Below are positions 35,248-45,403 of a stretch of DNA of 64,000 nucleotides, piece after piece (the first letter of the stretch is position 1; every line of letters starts with the position of its first letter). Location of the stretch: assembly GCA_963727045.1 (NCBI GenBank), contig CAVSES010000001.1:1798001-1862000 (forward strand), written 5' to 3'. The stretch comes from Bog-1198 sp963727045 (GTDB taxonomy: Bacteria; Pseudomonadota; Gammaproteobacteria; Steroidobacterales; Steroidobacteraceae). The position numbers and the translations under genes were made by a program. Below the pieces are notes generated by a model. It made no database searches. It had not been told where the DNA came from and saw only the letters and a program-made list of their open reading frames with translations.

Positions 35248-37737
35248 TCAGGCCGACGTAACCGGGGCCCCCGACAACACCGGCGAGGTCACCGCCGCCT
35301 CGGCTCCCTGCAGCCGTTTGAAGACCGCGAACGCTATGACATACAGACCGAGGGCAAAGGTGATCGCCACATTGAAGCCGAAGGCCATGCTGATCAGCAT
35401 GCTCAGAAAGCCACCCACGACCGTAAACAGTCCATTCATGCCCCAAGCCCAGGCGACGACCGGGCGCGGCTTGTTCGCGATGGCCAGAATACCCAGCGGG
35501 AACGGCATGCCCAGGAAGAAGGCAACGGGAAACATCATCGCCGACGAGGCCATGACGCGGCCGATCGTCGGTAGTTCCAACGCCAGATGCGCGAGCCCCG
35601 GATAGGCGAGCACCAGCGTCGCGCCCAATGAGAGAATCATGACGAAGGGGATCATCCAGCGCCGTTGCGCCGTGATTCCAAACCTCTCGGACGCCGCACT
35701 GCCGATGCCCGCACCGATCAACATGGTGAACAGCACGGTCGCGTAGGTGTACAACGGGCTACCGATCAAGTGGGTGAACTTTTGAATGCACACGATTTCA
35801 ATCGTGATGAATCCCGCGCCCAGGCACGAGAAGTAAGTCAGCAGAGATCCCGCGCCGATGTCTTTTTGCTTGCCGATGCTCGAGGAGCGCAGCGGAACGA
35901 GTACGAAGACCACGATGTAGAAGATCGACGCAATGCCGGTCAGGATCAAGTGAATGACATCCATCGGGACCCCCTTGGTCGCGAGGGATTGATTATTGAT
36001 GCCCCAGGCGGATCCTACGTCGAGAAAATGCGCCGCATCGGGCGTCAGCAGGCTAAAGGACTTGCGGTTCATCGCGAAATACGGCTTGTCGTCGGTGCGC
36101 GGCGTCACGGCCACCAGGGTCCTGTCGGCGACCGCATCCGGAAAATCCCCGGAATAAAAATCCGGCGACAGGAAACTTTTGCCCGGGTCGAGCGGATTCT
36201 CGACCATCTTCATCATATCGTTCGGATCTGCATCGGGCTGGATCAAGAAAGAATTCAGGTCCTCGATCTCCGCGGCCGTCCACGGCTGCATCTTGATCAG
36301 CATCGTCGGCAGCGTGGGCTGCGAGGGCATCGTATAGACCACCACGTGGCTGGCGAAATCGGTGCGTCCCATCCGCTTCCACGCCAGTGCCGCCGTCGTA
36401 ATCATGCGCGGATATGCGTAGTGGTTGACATGAAGAACGCCGTTCGCGCTCAGGTGGCTGAAATAATCCTCGTAGGCTTCGGCGGTCTGCAGGTATACGG
36501 GCATGATCGCACCGGTGCCCTGTTCGATGCTCGAATTCGTGTGGTTGCTGTAGATCTGGATGATGTCATACAGCTTGTGGCTATGCCGCACGAAGCTGCG
36601 GCCCTCGCCCGCTTCGACGTGAACGGCGGGGTTGTGAAAGATATTGCCGATGTAGCTCGAATATCTGCCGGTCCCGAGGTTCACCACCGTGGGCACGAGT
36701 TCGACAGCGTCGACATGGGCGGCACCGTACATCAAAGCCGCCTTGGTCTCCTGACCGCCGGCGCTGCCGATGATCATCACGTTCTGGCCCGAATCGCGCT
36801 TCAAATGATGCGAAGCCAGCACGCCGAGCTGCCAGAAGTGCTCGTTGACGTGGGACTTGTCGCGTTCGATCGATGCCCGCAGTCCGGGCAGGTTGCCATC
36901 GAACTTGTAGAAGTAGCTGGTCTGATTGCCGCCGTCGTATTGAATCGCCTTGCGATCGCCGGATCGGTGCCACGGTGTCGAAATGGCCGGGGACCAGGTC
37001 TCATCGATCACGTTTATTTTTGAGATCGGATCCCAGCGTTGAAATTCATTTCGGTCGGTGCCGAGAATTTCCTTGACCCCGCGTTTGTCCACCTGCGGCG
37101 GGAATTCGATGTAATGCGGCAGCATGACGAGAGGCGTGACCGCGATGATCGCCGCACCCGCCAGGAGTCCGGTTCGACCACGCGATGTTCCGGCGAACAG
37201 GGTTGCGGCCAGAAAGCCGCTGGCGGACGCCAGCAGCATCAGCCCGCTCGGCGAGATGGAGGGCATCAAGGGGATCGCCACGATGCTGCCCAGGCCGGCT
37301 CCAACCAGGTCCCAAAAATAGAGCCGTTGAATGCTCAAAGCATATTTCGAGAACATCGCGATCAACACGGTGCCTGCCAGGAAGAACGGCAAAACCAGGG
37401 CCGCATAAAGCATCAAGAACCCGAACAATGTCTTCAAGGGATGCTTGCCGAGTTGCGCGTAGTCCAGGGGCAAATAGATGATGAGCGGAATCAGCAGCAA
37501 GGTTGCCAGCGCGAATCCAACGCTGCGCGTCACCAGGATATGCGTGATATCGCTCTCAACCGGAATGGGCCGCAGCGTGGCGTAGACACCGGCGAGCCCA
37601 AAGGCGAATACCGCCGACGTTACGACGAAATATCCAAGGTTCGGAATCAGCACCACATCGAATACGCGGGTGAGCGTCAGCTCCAGTATCAGCGTCGACA
37701 GAGCAATCAGCATGACCCCGAAAGATAACCTACGCAT
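35248..37737 (-). CDS. Membrane protein with central spermidine-synthase-like domain
   Basis: About 829 residues. The N-terminal 200 or so residues form a set of hydrophobic helices beginning MRRLSFGVMLIALSTLILEL. A central soluble domain has a SAM/decarboxy-SAM-type nucleotide fold (NVMIIGSAGGQETKAALMYG, then VDAVELVPTV and DIIQIYSNHTNSSIEQ), as in spermidine synthases. A second membrane region follows (about 610-820). The layout resembles fused MFS-like/spermidine-synthase proteins in many bacteria whose role is mostly unknown. The ATG at 37737 has GGAG about 12 bases upstream; an open frame continues to 37776. It lies just upstream of the frameshifted acyltransferase gene in the same direction. 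Confidence 0.75.
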   Translation of the reverse strand: MRRLSFGVMLIALSTLILELTLTRVFDVVLIPNLGYFVVTSAVFAFGLAGVYATLRPIPVESDITHILVTRSVGFALATLLLIPLIIYLPLDYAQLGKHPLKTLFGFLMLYAALVLPFFLAGTVLIAMFSKYALSIQRLYFWDLVGAGLGSIVAIPLMPSISPSGLMLLASASGFLAATLFAGTSRGRTGLLAGAAIIAVTPLVMLPHYIEFPPQVDKRGVKEILGTDRNEFQRWDPISKINVIDETWSPAISTPWHRSGDRKAIQYDGGNQTSYFYKFDGNLPGLRASIERDKSHVNEHFWQLGVLASHHLKRDSGQNVMIIGSAGGQETKAALMYGAAHVDAVELVPTVVNLGTGRYSSYIGNIFHNPAVHVEAGEGRSFVRHSHKLYDIIQIYSNHTNSSIEQGTGAIMPVYLQTAEAYEDYFSHLSANGVLHVNHYAYPRMITTAALAWKRMGRTDFASHVVVYTMPSQPTLPTMLIKMQPWTAAEIEDLNSFLIQPDADPNDMMKMVENPLDPGKSFLSPDFYSGDFPDAVADRTLVAVTPRTDDKPYFAMNRKSFSLLTPDAAHFLDVGSAWGINNQSLATKGVPMDVIHLILTGIASIFYIVVFVLVPLRSSSIGKQKDIGAGSLLTYFSCLGAGFITIEIVCIQKFTHLIGSPLYTYATVLFTMLIGAGIGSAASERFGITAQRRWMIPFVMILSLGATLVLAYPGLAHLALELPTIGRVMASSAMMFPVAFFLGMPFPLGILAIANKPRPVVAWAWGMNGLFTVVGGFLSMLISMAFGFNVAITFALGLYVIAFAVFKRLQGAEAAVTSPVLSGAPVTSA

Positions 37738-38297
37738 TGAGAATGAAACTCCGTTTGCGACGAGACAATTCGACATAAGGCGTCAGCTGATACTTTACAG
37801 TTCCGGCCCGAGTTCACGCGTGATGGCACTCACAGATGAACAATTAGCGGCAATTGGCATGAATGGCGCGATGACTAAGGGCGGGTTGCCATATTCCGAG
37901 CACAAAAAACGGCAAGCCGGCTAAGACTGCGAGAGTGACCCGTCGCGCGCCACAAAATTTTCGCAGCGGCTTCCGGGTTATGTCAGTATTTGCAGGCGAC
38001 ACATTTTGTAGGACAAAGCCGGTTTCGTCCTACCATAGGGTCACGGCCTATTCCTTGTGCTGATTCTATTGCTGTCCATGCGCGACAGCCGTTTCGCAAT
38101 AGTGCCGGGTAGTCCAAGTACACGCGCCGCGCCCACATGTTAGGCTTGGCGCGTGCGACGAAGAAACTGCTGGACAACTTGCTTGCCCCGACACAACTTG
38201 TTGCCCGACACTGTTTTTTCCGCTCCTCGTTCGAATTGAGCGGATGGTATTGGCATGAGATGTAGGCGAAATCACGCCCGTTTGAGGGACCGCTAAG
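37738..38297. other. Divergent intergenic region with an inverted repeat
   Basis: These 560 bases separate a minus-strand gene from the plus-strand polymerase gene and so should carry two promoters. I see a good inverted repeat at 38008-38033 (listed separately) and a short open frame at 37823-37924 (33 codons, starting MALTDEQLAAIGMNG) without a clear ribosome binding site. No RNA gene, IS end or sigma-54-type motif with correct GG-N10-GC spacing was found. Confidence 0.5.
38008..38033. repeat. Inverted repeat, candidate operator
   Basis: The arms GTAGGACAAA and TTT(C)GTCCTAC pair over ten bases with one bulged C and a five-base loop (GCCGG). Neither strand has a T-run after it, so it is not a typical terminator. 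It stands 265 bases ahead of the polymerase gene in a divergent region, which favours a regulator-binding site or an RNA hairpin. Confidence 0.45.
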
Positions 38298-39582
38298 ATG
38301 CGTTTCCTATTGTCGGCGCTCATCCTGCTGTTGGTATTTTGCCACATCTTTGCCTTGGACTTGAGCCTTGCACCGGGACTGAGCGCCAAGAATGCGCTCC
38401 TTTACCTCGCGGCATCGTTCATCGCGTTTCGACTGGTCGTTACTCGCAATTTCCAGATGGAGATGGGGAACTTCGTCGCCGTCTATCTTGCGTTGATCGC
38501 GTACGCGATCGCCACTTGGCTGGTGGCGGGTGTGTTCATCGAATATAAAGGCTATTCGTTGCTTCAAAGCGGCATAAGCCTGAAGAACAATCTCGTCGAT
38601 CCCTTGATTTTCTTTTTGACATTTTTGTTCGGGACGCGCAATTCCGAAGATGCGATAAAGACGTTAAAAGTAATTCTGATCGGCGGCGTGCTGATGCATC
38701 TCGCCACATTGAGCGATGCCTTCCACATCTACAGCGTAGCCAATTACGAGGAGCCCGAAACGAATGGACGCATGGCGGGTCCTCTCGGCGAAGCCAATAC
38801 TTATGGCGACTTCATTGCCATGTTTCTTCCGCCGCTGTGCGCGGCCATGGCAACGTCGCGAGGATTGGCGCGACTATGGTGGGTTCTGTCGATCGCACTC
38901 TCCATGGCCGCGCTGTTGACGACCGCATCGCGCGCGGCTTTCGTCGCAGTGCTGTTCTCGAGTGCCATAGGAGCCTTCATGTTGCGGCGCTACCTGCCGG
39001 CGGAAAAGATTCTGCCATGGCTCGCCAAAGCGGCTGCCGGCGGCGTCATCTTGATTTCCGTGATCTTCGCGGTGAGCACAGGAGTTCAAGCAACTCCTCT
39101 ACGAGCGCGTCATAGGCGAATCGCAGGCCGTCGGCGTCGCCAATATTTCGTCGGGGCGGACTGAATTTTGGTCGGAAATGTTGGGGCGGATGATGTCCCA
39201 TCCGCTTTCTCTGTTCACAGGCTTCGGTTGGGACACGTATGGAACGATGGGATTTCTCTATCAATCCCACAATTACTACCTTTCGCTGTGGTTCAATCTC
39301 GGGCTGCCCGGGCTGATTCTTGCCGTAGTACCGTTCTTCATTCTTCTTCGCACATCCCGGCGGGCAATCAGCGCCGCCGACGCTGCGTATCAGCCTTATC
39401 TGATCGCCTTCGTCTTCACCATAATTGCCACTTTGATCGCGGTATTCTTCGGCGAAATTTTCACGCCGTGGCCCTACTTCTGGGCCTACGCCGGCCTCAT
39501 GATGCGCGTGGCGATGGACACGATCCGAAAACCGATGCCGGCACCGAGCGTCACCCACGGCACCAAAGTGCTCACGGCATGA
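38298..39582 (+). CDS. O-antigen ligase/polymerase-like membrane protein, frameshifted
   Basis: About 428 residues once joined. It is a polytopic protein (around ten helices) of the Wzy/WaaL-like O-antigen ligase family. It begins MRFLLSALILLLVFCHIFAL, and a large periplasmic-loop segment contains GPLGEANTYGDFIAMFLPPL and TTASRAAFVAVLFSS. The frame breaks near 39075-39090. The homologous reading EFKQLLYERVIGESQAVGVA and then the helix-containing C-terminus (GFGWDTYGTMGFLYQSHNYY) continues in another frame to 39582. The conserved SHN at the loop end is typical of the family. It is the likely polymerase of the repeat unit. Confidence 0.75.
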
Positions 39583-40798
39583 CGGTTCCCACGGGCGGGG
39601 CATCGGCTCCGCAAGCATTGACCATCGCGGGCGGCGGCGCGAAAAGTGCGGCTCGAGGCGCTCGATTCCTTGCGCGGCCTCAGCGCGCTGATGGTCGTCC
39701 TATATCACGCGAATTTCAGTCCCTTCTTGTACGGTCTGCCGATCATCAGGAACAGCTACTTGTTCGTGGATTTCTTCTTCGTGCTTTCGGGTTTTATCAT
39801 GTATTACAACTACGGTAGGTTGACCGATACGGCCGCCTTCGGTCAATTCATCGGCATGCGCTTTTTTCGTTTGTATCCTCTGCATCTTGCAATGCTGATG
39901 GTCTTCGTCGGCGCCAACGCTCTCTACGCGTTCCTGCGAGGGATCGACAATGGCGACGTCTGCCGTGTCGTCAGGCGACGGCGGCTTCGATCTGCTGCTC
40001 AATCTCGTGCTGATGAACGGATTTGAAATTCGGCCGCCCAGCTTCAATACGCCCTCTTGGAGCATCTCGACCGAATTTTGGACCTACGTGTTGTTCGGCT
40101 CGATCGTTCTCGGGTGCAGGAACGTTCGAAAATATGCGATGGCGATCGTTTTCGCGTGCGTCTGCATCGGTGCATTGTTTGCGGTGTACGTGCACTATGG
40201 AGTAATTACCGGGTTCACCTTATTTCTGCTTCCGCGCTGCATCTTCGGATTTTTCCTCGGGGCACTCATGGGAATCGTGGTAAGCCCGGTGAAGATCGCG
40301 CACGCCACGGTCGGCTCCCCGATCGGAGCCGCCTTGCAAGCCATCACGGTCATCGTTGCGGTTTACGCACTCATCATCGTGGGTTTCAGCCCGTTCGACG
40401 TATTACTTCCCGTTCTTTTCGCGGCCGTGATCGGGACATTCGTCATCTGGCCGCATACCTGGGTCTCGCAAGTGCTGACGACCCGGCCGCTGCTGTGGCT
40501 CGGCAAACATTCTTATTCGATTTACATGGTGCACTTCTTCGTGCTCGTGCAGATAACCGCCGTACTGCGGGTCGTCTTTCATATTCCCATGGTCGACAGG
40601 CGATTCGAGCTGCCTCCCGTCATCGGAATTGCCCTTACGATCTTCGCAATCGCGATCATCTTGATCGCGGCATCGCAAACCTATCGCTTCATTGAGGAAC
40701 CCGGTCGCCTTTTTGGCCGCCAGCTGCTCAAAAAAGACCGCCGGCCGCGAACAATTGGCTCAACCGCGCCTTCGCCGGGGACGCCGACGGGCAAGTGA
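39579..40798 (+). CDS. Acyltransferase-3 family membrane protein, frameshifted
   Basis: About 400 residues once joined, an OafA-like acyltransferase without an SGNH domain. The catalytic signature reads LEALDSLRGLSALMVVLYHA. The middle has FVDFFFVLSGFIMYYNYG, and the last part contains SFNTPSWSISTEFWTYVLFG and WLGKHSYSIYMVHFFVLVQI. The ATG at 39579 overlaps the polymerase stop (ATGA) but reaches the catalytic motif only by a shift near 39640; otherwise a GTG at 39646 would start it in frame. A second shift lies near 39945-39955. It should O-acylate a sugar of the lipid-linked or exported glycan. Confidence 0.7.
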
Positions 40799-40821
40799 AT
40801 GGCAATGTCTTTTCGAAGACC

Positions 40822-41656
40822 CTAGTAATAGGGAGTATCGTTGGTCTCGGTCGAGCGGTTCAGAACGACACCAATCAGATTGGTATTTCCTATGAGCTGC
40901 TTGGATTTTTCCAAATTGGCGCGCGCGGAAACTCCCTCGGCCAGCACCAGCAGAAGCGCATCCACTTGCGGGGCAAACGCGAGCACATCATCGGAAGCCA
41001 ATAACGGCGGCATGTCGAAGATCACGATGCGTCGCGGCATTTCGGCGGAAAGCGCCTGAGTCAGCGCGGCTCATCGCGGGCGACAACAGAATTTCGGAGG
41101 ATTGCTGCAAGACGATGGAATTGGGGATCACGGCGAGCCGGTCGAAGCCGGCGACGTTGTAACATATGTCCGTCAGGCCGACATTGCCATCGCCACTGAG
41201 ATAGTCGCCCAAGCCCTTGTCGAATTCCAAGCCCAGGTAGTTGGCGATCTGGGGCCGCTGCAAATCCAAGTCGACGAGGAATACCCAGGTATTGACGTCC
41301 TGGGCCAACGTCATCGCCAGGTTGATTGCCGTCAGGGTTTTGCCTTCCCCCGTGGTCGATCCCGTCACTGCGATGCTGTACCAGTTGTTCGACACCATCC
41401 GTTGCAACACGCGGGTACGCAAGATCTTATAGGCCCGCAGCGCCGACTGATCGTCGATTTGCGGCAGGACGCAATGGCGTTCCATGGCTTGCGCATTGAG
41501 CGCGAGCTGTTTGAACTTCTTCGCAGAGGCCAACTCGACGGCACCATCGGATGACTGCCCCGCGCGCCGAACGGCCGGATTCGTGGGCGGCCGCTTCGGA
41601 GGAATTGGGTCACCCTTGGTTTGACGCTTCAGCAGCGCGCGCTCAATGATACTCAT
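40822..41656 (-). CDS. BY-kinase/capsular exopolysaccharide ATPase, frameshifted
   Basis: About 278 residues once joined. This is a ParA/MinD-like cytoplasmic tyrosine autokinase of exopolysaccharide systems. Walker A is TGSTTGEGKT, Walker A' is VFLVDLDLQRP and Walker B is IVIFDMPPLL. The C-terminus ends in adjacent tyrosines (TPYY), probably the autophosphorylation cluster. A shift near 41067 separates LLSPAMSRA from LTQALSAEMPRR. It lies 20 bases after the Wzz-like gene, its usual partner, and should regulate chain length by cycles of phosphorylation with that membrane protein. Confidence 0.82.
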
Positions 41657-41676
41657 GTCGACATGCTACTCCGCGC

Positions 41677-43318
41677 TCAACGAACGACCATTAAAACCAC
41701 GAAATACAATGCCGGAACTCCGATGAGCAGCGAGATCGCAGCCACCGTCGCCTGCCGATAACGCCGGCGTTTCGACAAGGAATTATCTATCTTCGGAATT
41801 ACGCTCAGCGGCGTTTCATGCATGCCGGCCTTGATATCGCGGGAGCTGCGCACCGACGAATCAAGTGCCTCAGCCAATAAGGTGACCATGAGTCCGACGA
41901 CGATTGCGCCAATGAGTCCGAGCAGAGCGATGGCGAGCCGCGAGGGCTTCGCGGGATCCGCCGGCAACTCAGGTTTCTTGACGAGGGAAAACTTGTCCGA
42001 TTCGCCCGACGTGATCGAGGCGCTTTTGACGTCCGCTTCCATGCGGTGATTCATGAGCTGATCGTACTGCGCATGAGCGGTTCCCAGGTCGCGCGTGATG
42101 GCTTGGTAGTCGCGCTCGACCTCCGGCGTGGATGCCATATGCGAGTCGAGCTGCATGCGTCGGGTCCGCAGCTCGGCGGAACGGGACTGCAGCGCGGCAA
42201 TTTGCGTGTCGAGGGCGTGAACTTGAACCCGCAGCTGCGCGACCATCGGCGAAGACTGCGCATTGCTCGAATCGGCCTTTTCACCGGCCGCGATGCGCGC
42301 CGTGAGCGTGGCGATGTTCTTCTGCGCGAGTTTTACGTCCGGATGATCTTCGCTATAGCGCTGCCGCATTTCCGCGAGAATCGCCTGCTGCTCCTGCAGT
42401 TGCGACTGCAGCGAACCGTCCGTGCCCACCGGCCGGCCATGCTTCAGTGCATCGATCTGATGACGCAGGGCGATCATATCGGGGTGGTCCGTCGCGTAGG
42501 TCTCCGCCTTTGTTTTGTACTCGCTCTGGAGTTCCGCCAAGCTCGCACCATTATTGGACATCTGAGCTTCTTGAAGTTGCTGCGCCGCAAAAATTCGGTT
42601 CTGTTCCAACGTGCTAATTTCGCGCTCCGCCGCCGTCAATTCCTGCTCGACCTGACTGCGCACGTTGAGGTTGGCCTGCGCGGTCTCCGGAAGCTGATCG
42701 AAGTTCTTGCGCTTGAAATCGGCCAGCTTCGCCTCATAGGCGGCGATGCGCTCCCGCACGCGGTCGGCTTCGCTCGCGAAGAATTTCGACTCGCCGGTGG
42801 ACTGCGTCAATGCATATTCCCGACTCACGCGTACGAACGCATCCGACAGCCAGTTGGCAGCATGCCAGGCGATGTTGGGATCGCGGTTATCCGCAGAGAC
42901 CGTGAAGCCGCTGAGGATGGCTCGCTCGCGGCCGGTTACCTGATCGAGAATCTTCTCCGTCACCATTTCGACCTTGATTGCCTTCGCCAATCGAGTCATC
43001 GCCTTGTCTCGGTCGGCGATGCCCGGCGGCGAAACCTGATCCAACATCTTGTTGAGATTCGTCGGGCCGCAAAACCATCTCCGTCAGTGCGGTTACATAG
43101 CGATCAGCATAGGAGTCGGCGTTGCCCGCTTGCTGTTCCTGAGTATTTTGCGCTTCCTTCAATTTGAACACCGCCGTGGAGCGATAGATGCTCGGCAGGG
43201 CAACCGCCAGAATGGCCGCAGCGATCAAGATCGGCAGCCCCACGCAAACCGCCACGCGCCGGCGTCGCCGAAGCGTCGAAAAATAGTCCGACAAACCCAC
43301 TGTATCTTTAGATTCCAT
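41677..43318 (-). CDS. Wzz/GNVR-type polysaccharide chain-length protein, frameshifted
   Basis: About 546 residues once joined. The N-terminal part has a Wzz domain (LSDYFSTLRRRRRVAVCVGL, then a helix and SIYRSTAVFKL). A long coiled-coil periplasmic region follows (about 180-430, including SQVEQELTAAEREISTLEQN). A GNVR-like segment near SLVKKPELPADPAKPSR precedes the second transmembrane helix (LAIALLGLIGAIVVGLM). A third hydrophobic stretch ends the protein. A shift near 43063 splits EMVLRP from NLNKMLDQVSPPG. It is an inner-membrane co-polymerase that works with the adjacent kinase. Confidence 0.82.
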
Positions 43319-43446
43319 GAACCGCCCGCCTCATCGACTGCATCGAGCTCAAACCAAGTAATAATAGTCGGTACGTCACAAATATGACGTGACCAATGTC
43401 CCCAAACCGTAATGTTCGCACTCCGTGCCAGGAGCGACGGCAACAC

Positions 43447-44688
43447 CTATCTGCCGATGCTGACTCCGAATTCCTCCACCGGCCTATGCGGCTCATACCG
43501 GAGGGTAATCGTCACGGCATTGGATCCCGGGGCTTGCGGGAAATTCGCCTCCTTCAGAGTCGTATAGGCGTACTCGGAAATGACCGAGAACTGTCTGTAG
43601 ATACGCCATTCGACGCCCAGGGCGGCTTGTCCGTAGCGCTGGCCCACGAAATTGACAGCATTGCCGAGTGCCTGTTGGTCGATGCCTCGCAAACCCACGT
43701 ATCCCGCAGTTCGTCCGCTAAATTTGTGTTCCAGCCGCACACGCAAATCGTTTCGAACAACCACGTCACCGGCCGCGTCAGGGCTGACGCTTCGCGAGAA
43801 ATCGGCGAATAAATCATAGGTCACAAATTTACGCGACATTCCCAACCCGCCCGAAACACTCGTCGCCGAAGACTTGCCGTATTGCGCCAGGTCGAATGAC
43901 GTATGCTCCAGCCCAAGCTTCGCATAGGCCTGCATGCGTTCTGACAGATGGGTATCCCACTGACCTTGCACGCCGTAGGTAGTTGCCCCGGAACCGAAAG
44001 CGGGTTTGAGGTCCGACGCAATTCCACTAACGGTGATGGTCGATTGCTGGGTAATTGCAAATCCCAGTCCGACGCTGCCGGTGAAGGTCTGAAAATTCTG
44101 GACTTGATTTTCGATTGCCTGTGAATAATTCACGTCCAGGTATTGCACCTGGACGTCCAAATGTTCCCGGGGCGACAAATCGAAAGTTGCAGTGGGCGCG
44201 AGCAATAACAAATTCTGACGTACCCGCTGGGTGACCGCGGCGAGATCGGCACCGTTGCCATTTTGCCCGAGCGGGGTGCCGATATCGGTGGTGGGCAGAT
44301 AACTGCGCAGGATATCCTGCGACCAGAACATCTCATTCAGAGAAAAACTGGTTCGCTGCCACAAGTGCCGGAATTGCGAATCAAGAAATAAATTGGTGGA
44401 ATCAAACTCCGAGTGTCCGGGATAATAGACTTCGCGCACCCTCGGCGTCATGTCGAATTTCGTGGTCGGATCCAAGTAACTCGCATGCAGCGAGGCATCC
44501 AGAATGGCGCCCTCCACGCTGACGTTTTGCAGATTGCCCGATTCCAATCCGTAGTTGGTGTCGTAGTTGCCGCCAACATCCACGCGTGGATCCCAATGCC
44601 AATCTGCGGCACTTGCCAAGCCGGCGTCAAAGACGGTCGCTGCCGCAAGGCCCGACAGCAAGATTACCGACGCACTGAAGGATTTCAT
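43447..44688 (-). CDS. Outer-membrane beta-barrel protein of the export cluster
   Basis: A 413-residue protein with a clear signal peptide (MKSFSASVILLSGLAAATVF, cleaved near ASA-ADW). The mature part is rich in alternating polar/hydrophobic beta strands and ends VSIGR. This is the pattern of an outer-membrane beta-barrel, possibly of about 16-18 strands. Similar-sized barrel proteins occur beside Wza/Wzz/kinase genes in betaproteobacterial Eps-type clusters. It lies three bases after the Wza-like gene. It may form or assist the outer-membrane exit for the polymer. No named family assignment is made. Confidence 0.72.
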   Translation of the reverse strand: MKSFSASVILLSGLAAATVFDAGLASAADWHWDPRVDVGGNYDTNYGLESGNLQNVSVEGAILDASLHASYLDPTTKFDMTPRVREVYYPGHSEFDSTNLFLDSQFRHLWQRTSFSLNEMFWSQDILRSYLPTTDIGTPLGQNGNGADLAAVTQRVRQNLLLLAPTATFDLSPREHLDVQVQYLDVNYSQAIENQVQNFQTFTGSVGLGFAITQQSTITVSGIASDLKPAFGSGATTYGVQGQWDTHLSERMQAYAKLGLEHTSFDLAQYGKSSATSVSGGLGMSRKFVTYDLFADFSRSVSPDAAGDVVVRNDLRVRLEHKFSGRTAGYVGLRGIDQQALGNAVNFVGQRYGQAALGVEWRIYRQFSVISEYAYTTLKEANFPQAPGSNAVTITLRYEPHRPVEEFGVSIGR

Positions 44689-44691
44689 GGC

Positions 44692-45249
44692 CTACGGGAC
44701 GACGACCACGTCGCCGCTCTGCAATTGAATGTTGTCGTCGAGTTTCCTGCCTTTGGCGACGTCCGTATAGTCAAAGCGCAACGCCGTTTGGGCGGTGCCG
44801 CTGCGTCGTAGAATGATGATGTTGCTCAATGATGCGAACGCCGTCGTCCCGCCCGCCATGCTCAGTGCCTGCATCACGTCGACCCGTGGATTGACGATGA
44901 ACTCACCCGGTTTCGCGACCTGCCCGATGACATACACTTTGTTGCCGTGGATTTCGCTGACGGATACGGACACGACCGGATCGGAAATGTACTTCGACAG
45001 CCGCTGCGTCATGATGGTCTGAATTTGCGCCACGGTCTTGCCGCGGGCATCGACCTCTCCCACCAACGGAAACGAGAATCCGCCATCCGGTCTGATGAGT
45101 ATGGGGTCTTGAAGCTGGGGCTCTTTCCAGACGGAGACTTTCAATATGTCGCCGGGCTGTACGGTGTACGTTGCGTCTTGTGCCAGCGCCAGGCCGGCCC
45201 GCAAAGCACAAAGAATTCCGATGAAGGCGAGCTTTGACCAGAGTGACAT
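44692..45249 (-). CDS. Wza-like polysaccharide export protein
   Basis: A 185-residue periplasmic/outer-membrane export protein with an N-terminal signal peptide (MSLWSKLAFIGILCALRAGL, then ALA/Q). The poly_export domain begins YTVQPGDILKVSVWKEPQLQ. An SLBB-type segment follows (VYVIGQVAKPGEFIVNPRVD). It is much shorter than classical Wza, as is common in Eps-type loci. The ATG at 45249 follows GGAG with ten bases between; an in-frame TTG at 45270 lies inside an inverted repeat. It is the first gene of the export operon. Confidence 0.88.
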   Translation of the reverse strand: MSLWSKLAFIGILCALRAGLALAQDATYTVQPGDILKVSVWKEPQLQDPILIRPDGGFSFPLVGEVDARGKTVAQIQTIMTQRLSKYISDPVVSVSVSEIHGNKVYVIGQVAKPGEFIVNPRVDVMQALSMAGGTTAFASLSNIIILRRSGTAQTALRFDYTDVAKGRKLDDNIQLQSGDVVVVP

Positions 45250-45261
45250 GTCCCGGAATCT

Positions 45262-45286
45262 CCAATCCAAAGTTAGTGTTTGGATT
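45262..45286. repeat. Perfect inverted repeat at the export-operon leader
   Basis: Arms CAATCCAAA and TTTGGATTG (nine bases, perfect) flank a seven-base spacer. Read on the minus strand, the second arm ends on the first G of the GGAG ribosome binding site of the Wza-like gene. The repeat could be a regulator operator or an RNA hairpin that influences translation. Confidence 0.5.
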
Positions 45287-45403
45287 GTGGCATGTCTGAG
45301 GGTTCAGTTCGAGTCAAGGCTGCAATTCTTAACGTAGTTGGCGGATTTTACAAGCTAATTGACGTAATATCTTCAATTTAGCCATATTCCTCGCGAGGCT
45401 CCC

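Noticed and set aside
37823..37924. Short open frame of 33 codons in the divergent intergenic region
   Set aside because: There is no clear ribosome binding site and no recognisable family, so it is noted only in the intergenic entry.
38000..38297. Possible sigma-54 promoter before the polymerase gene
   Set aside because: TGG and TGC elements are present, but none has the required GG-N10-GC spacing.
40822..45249. PEP-CTERM/exosortase system suggested by the kinase, Wzz and export gene order
   Set aside because: No exosortase gene and no PEP-CTERM sorting tail were seen in the window, so only a generic export cluster is claimed.
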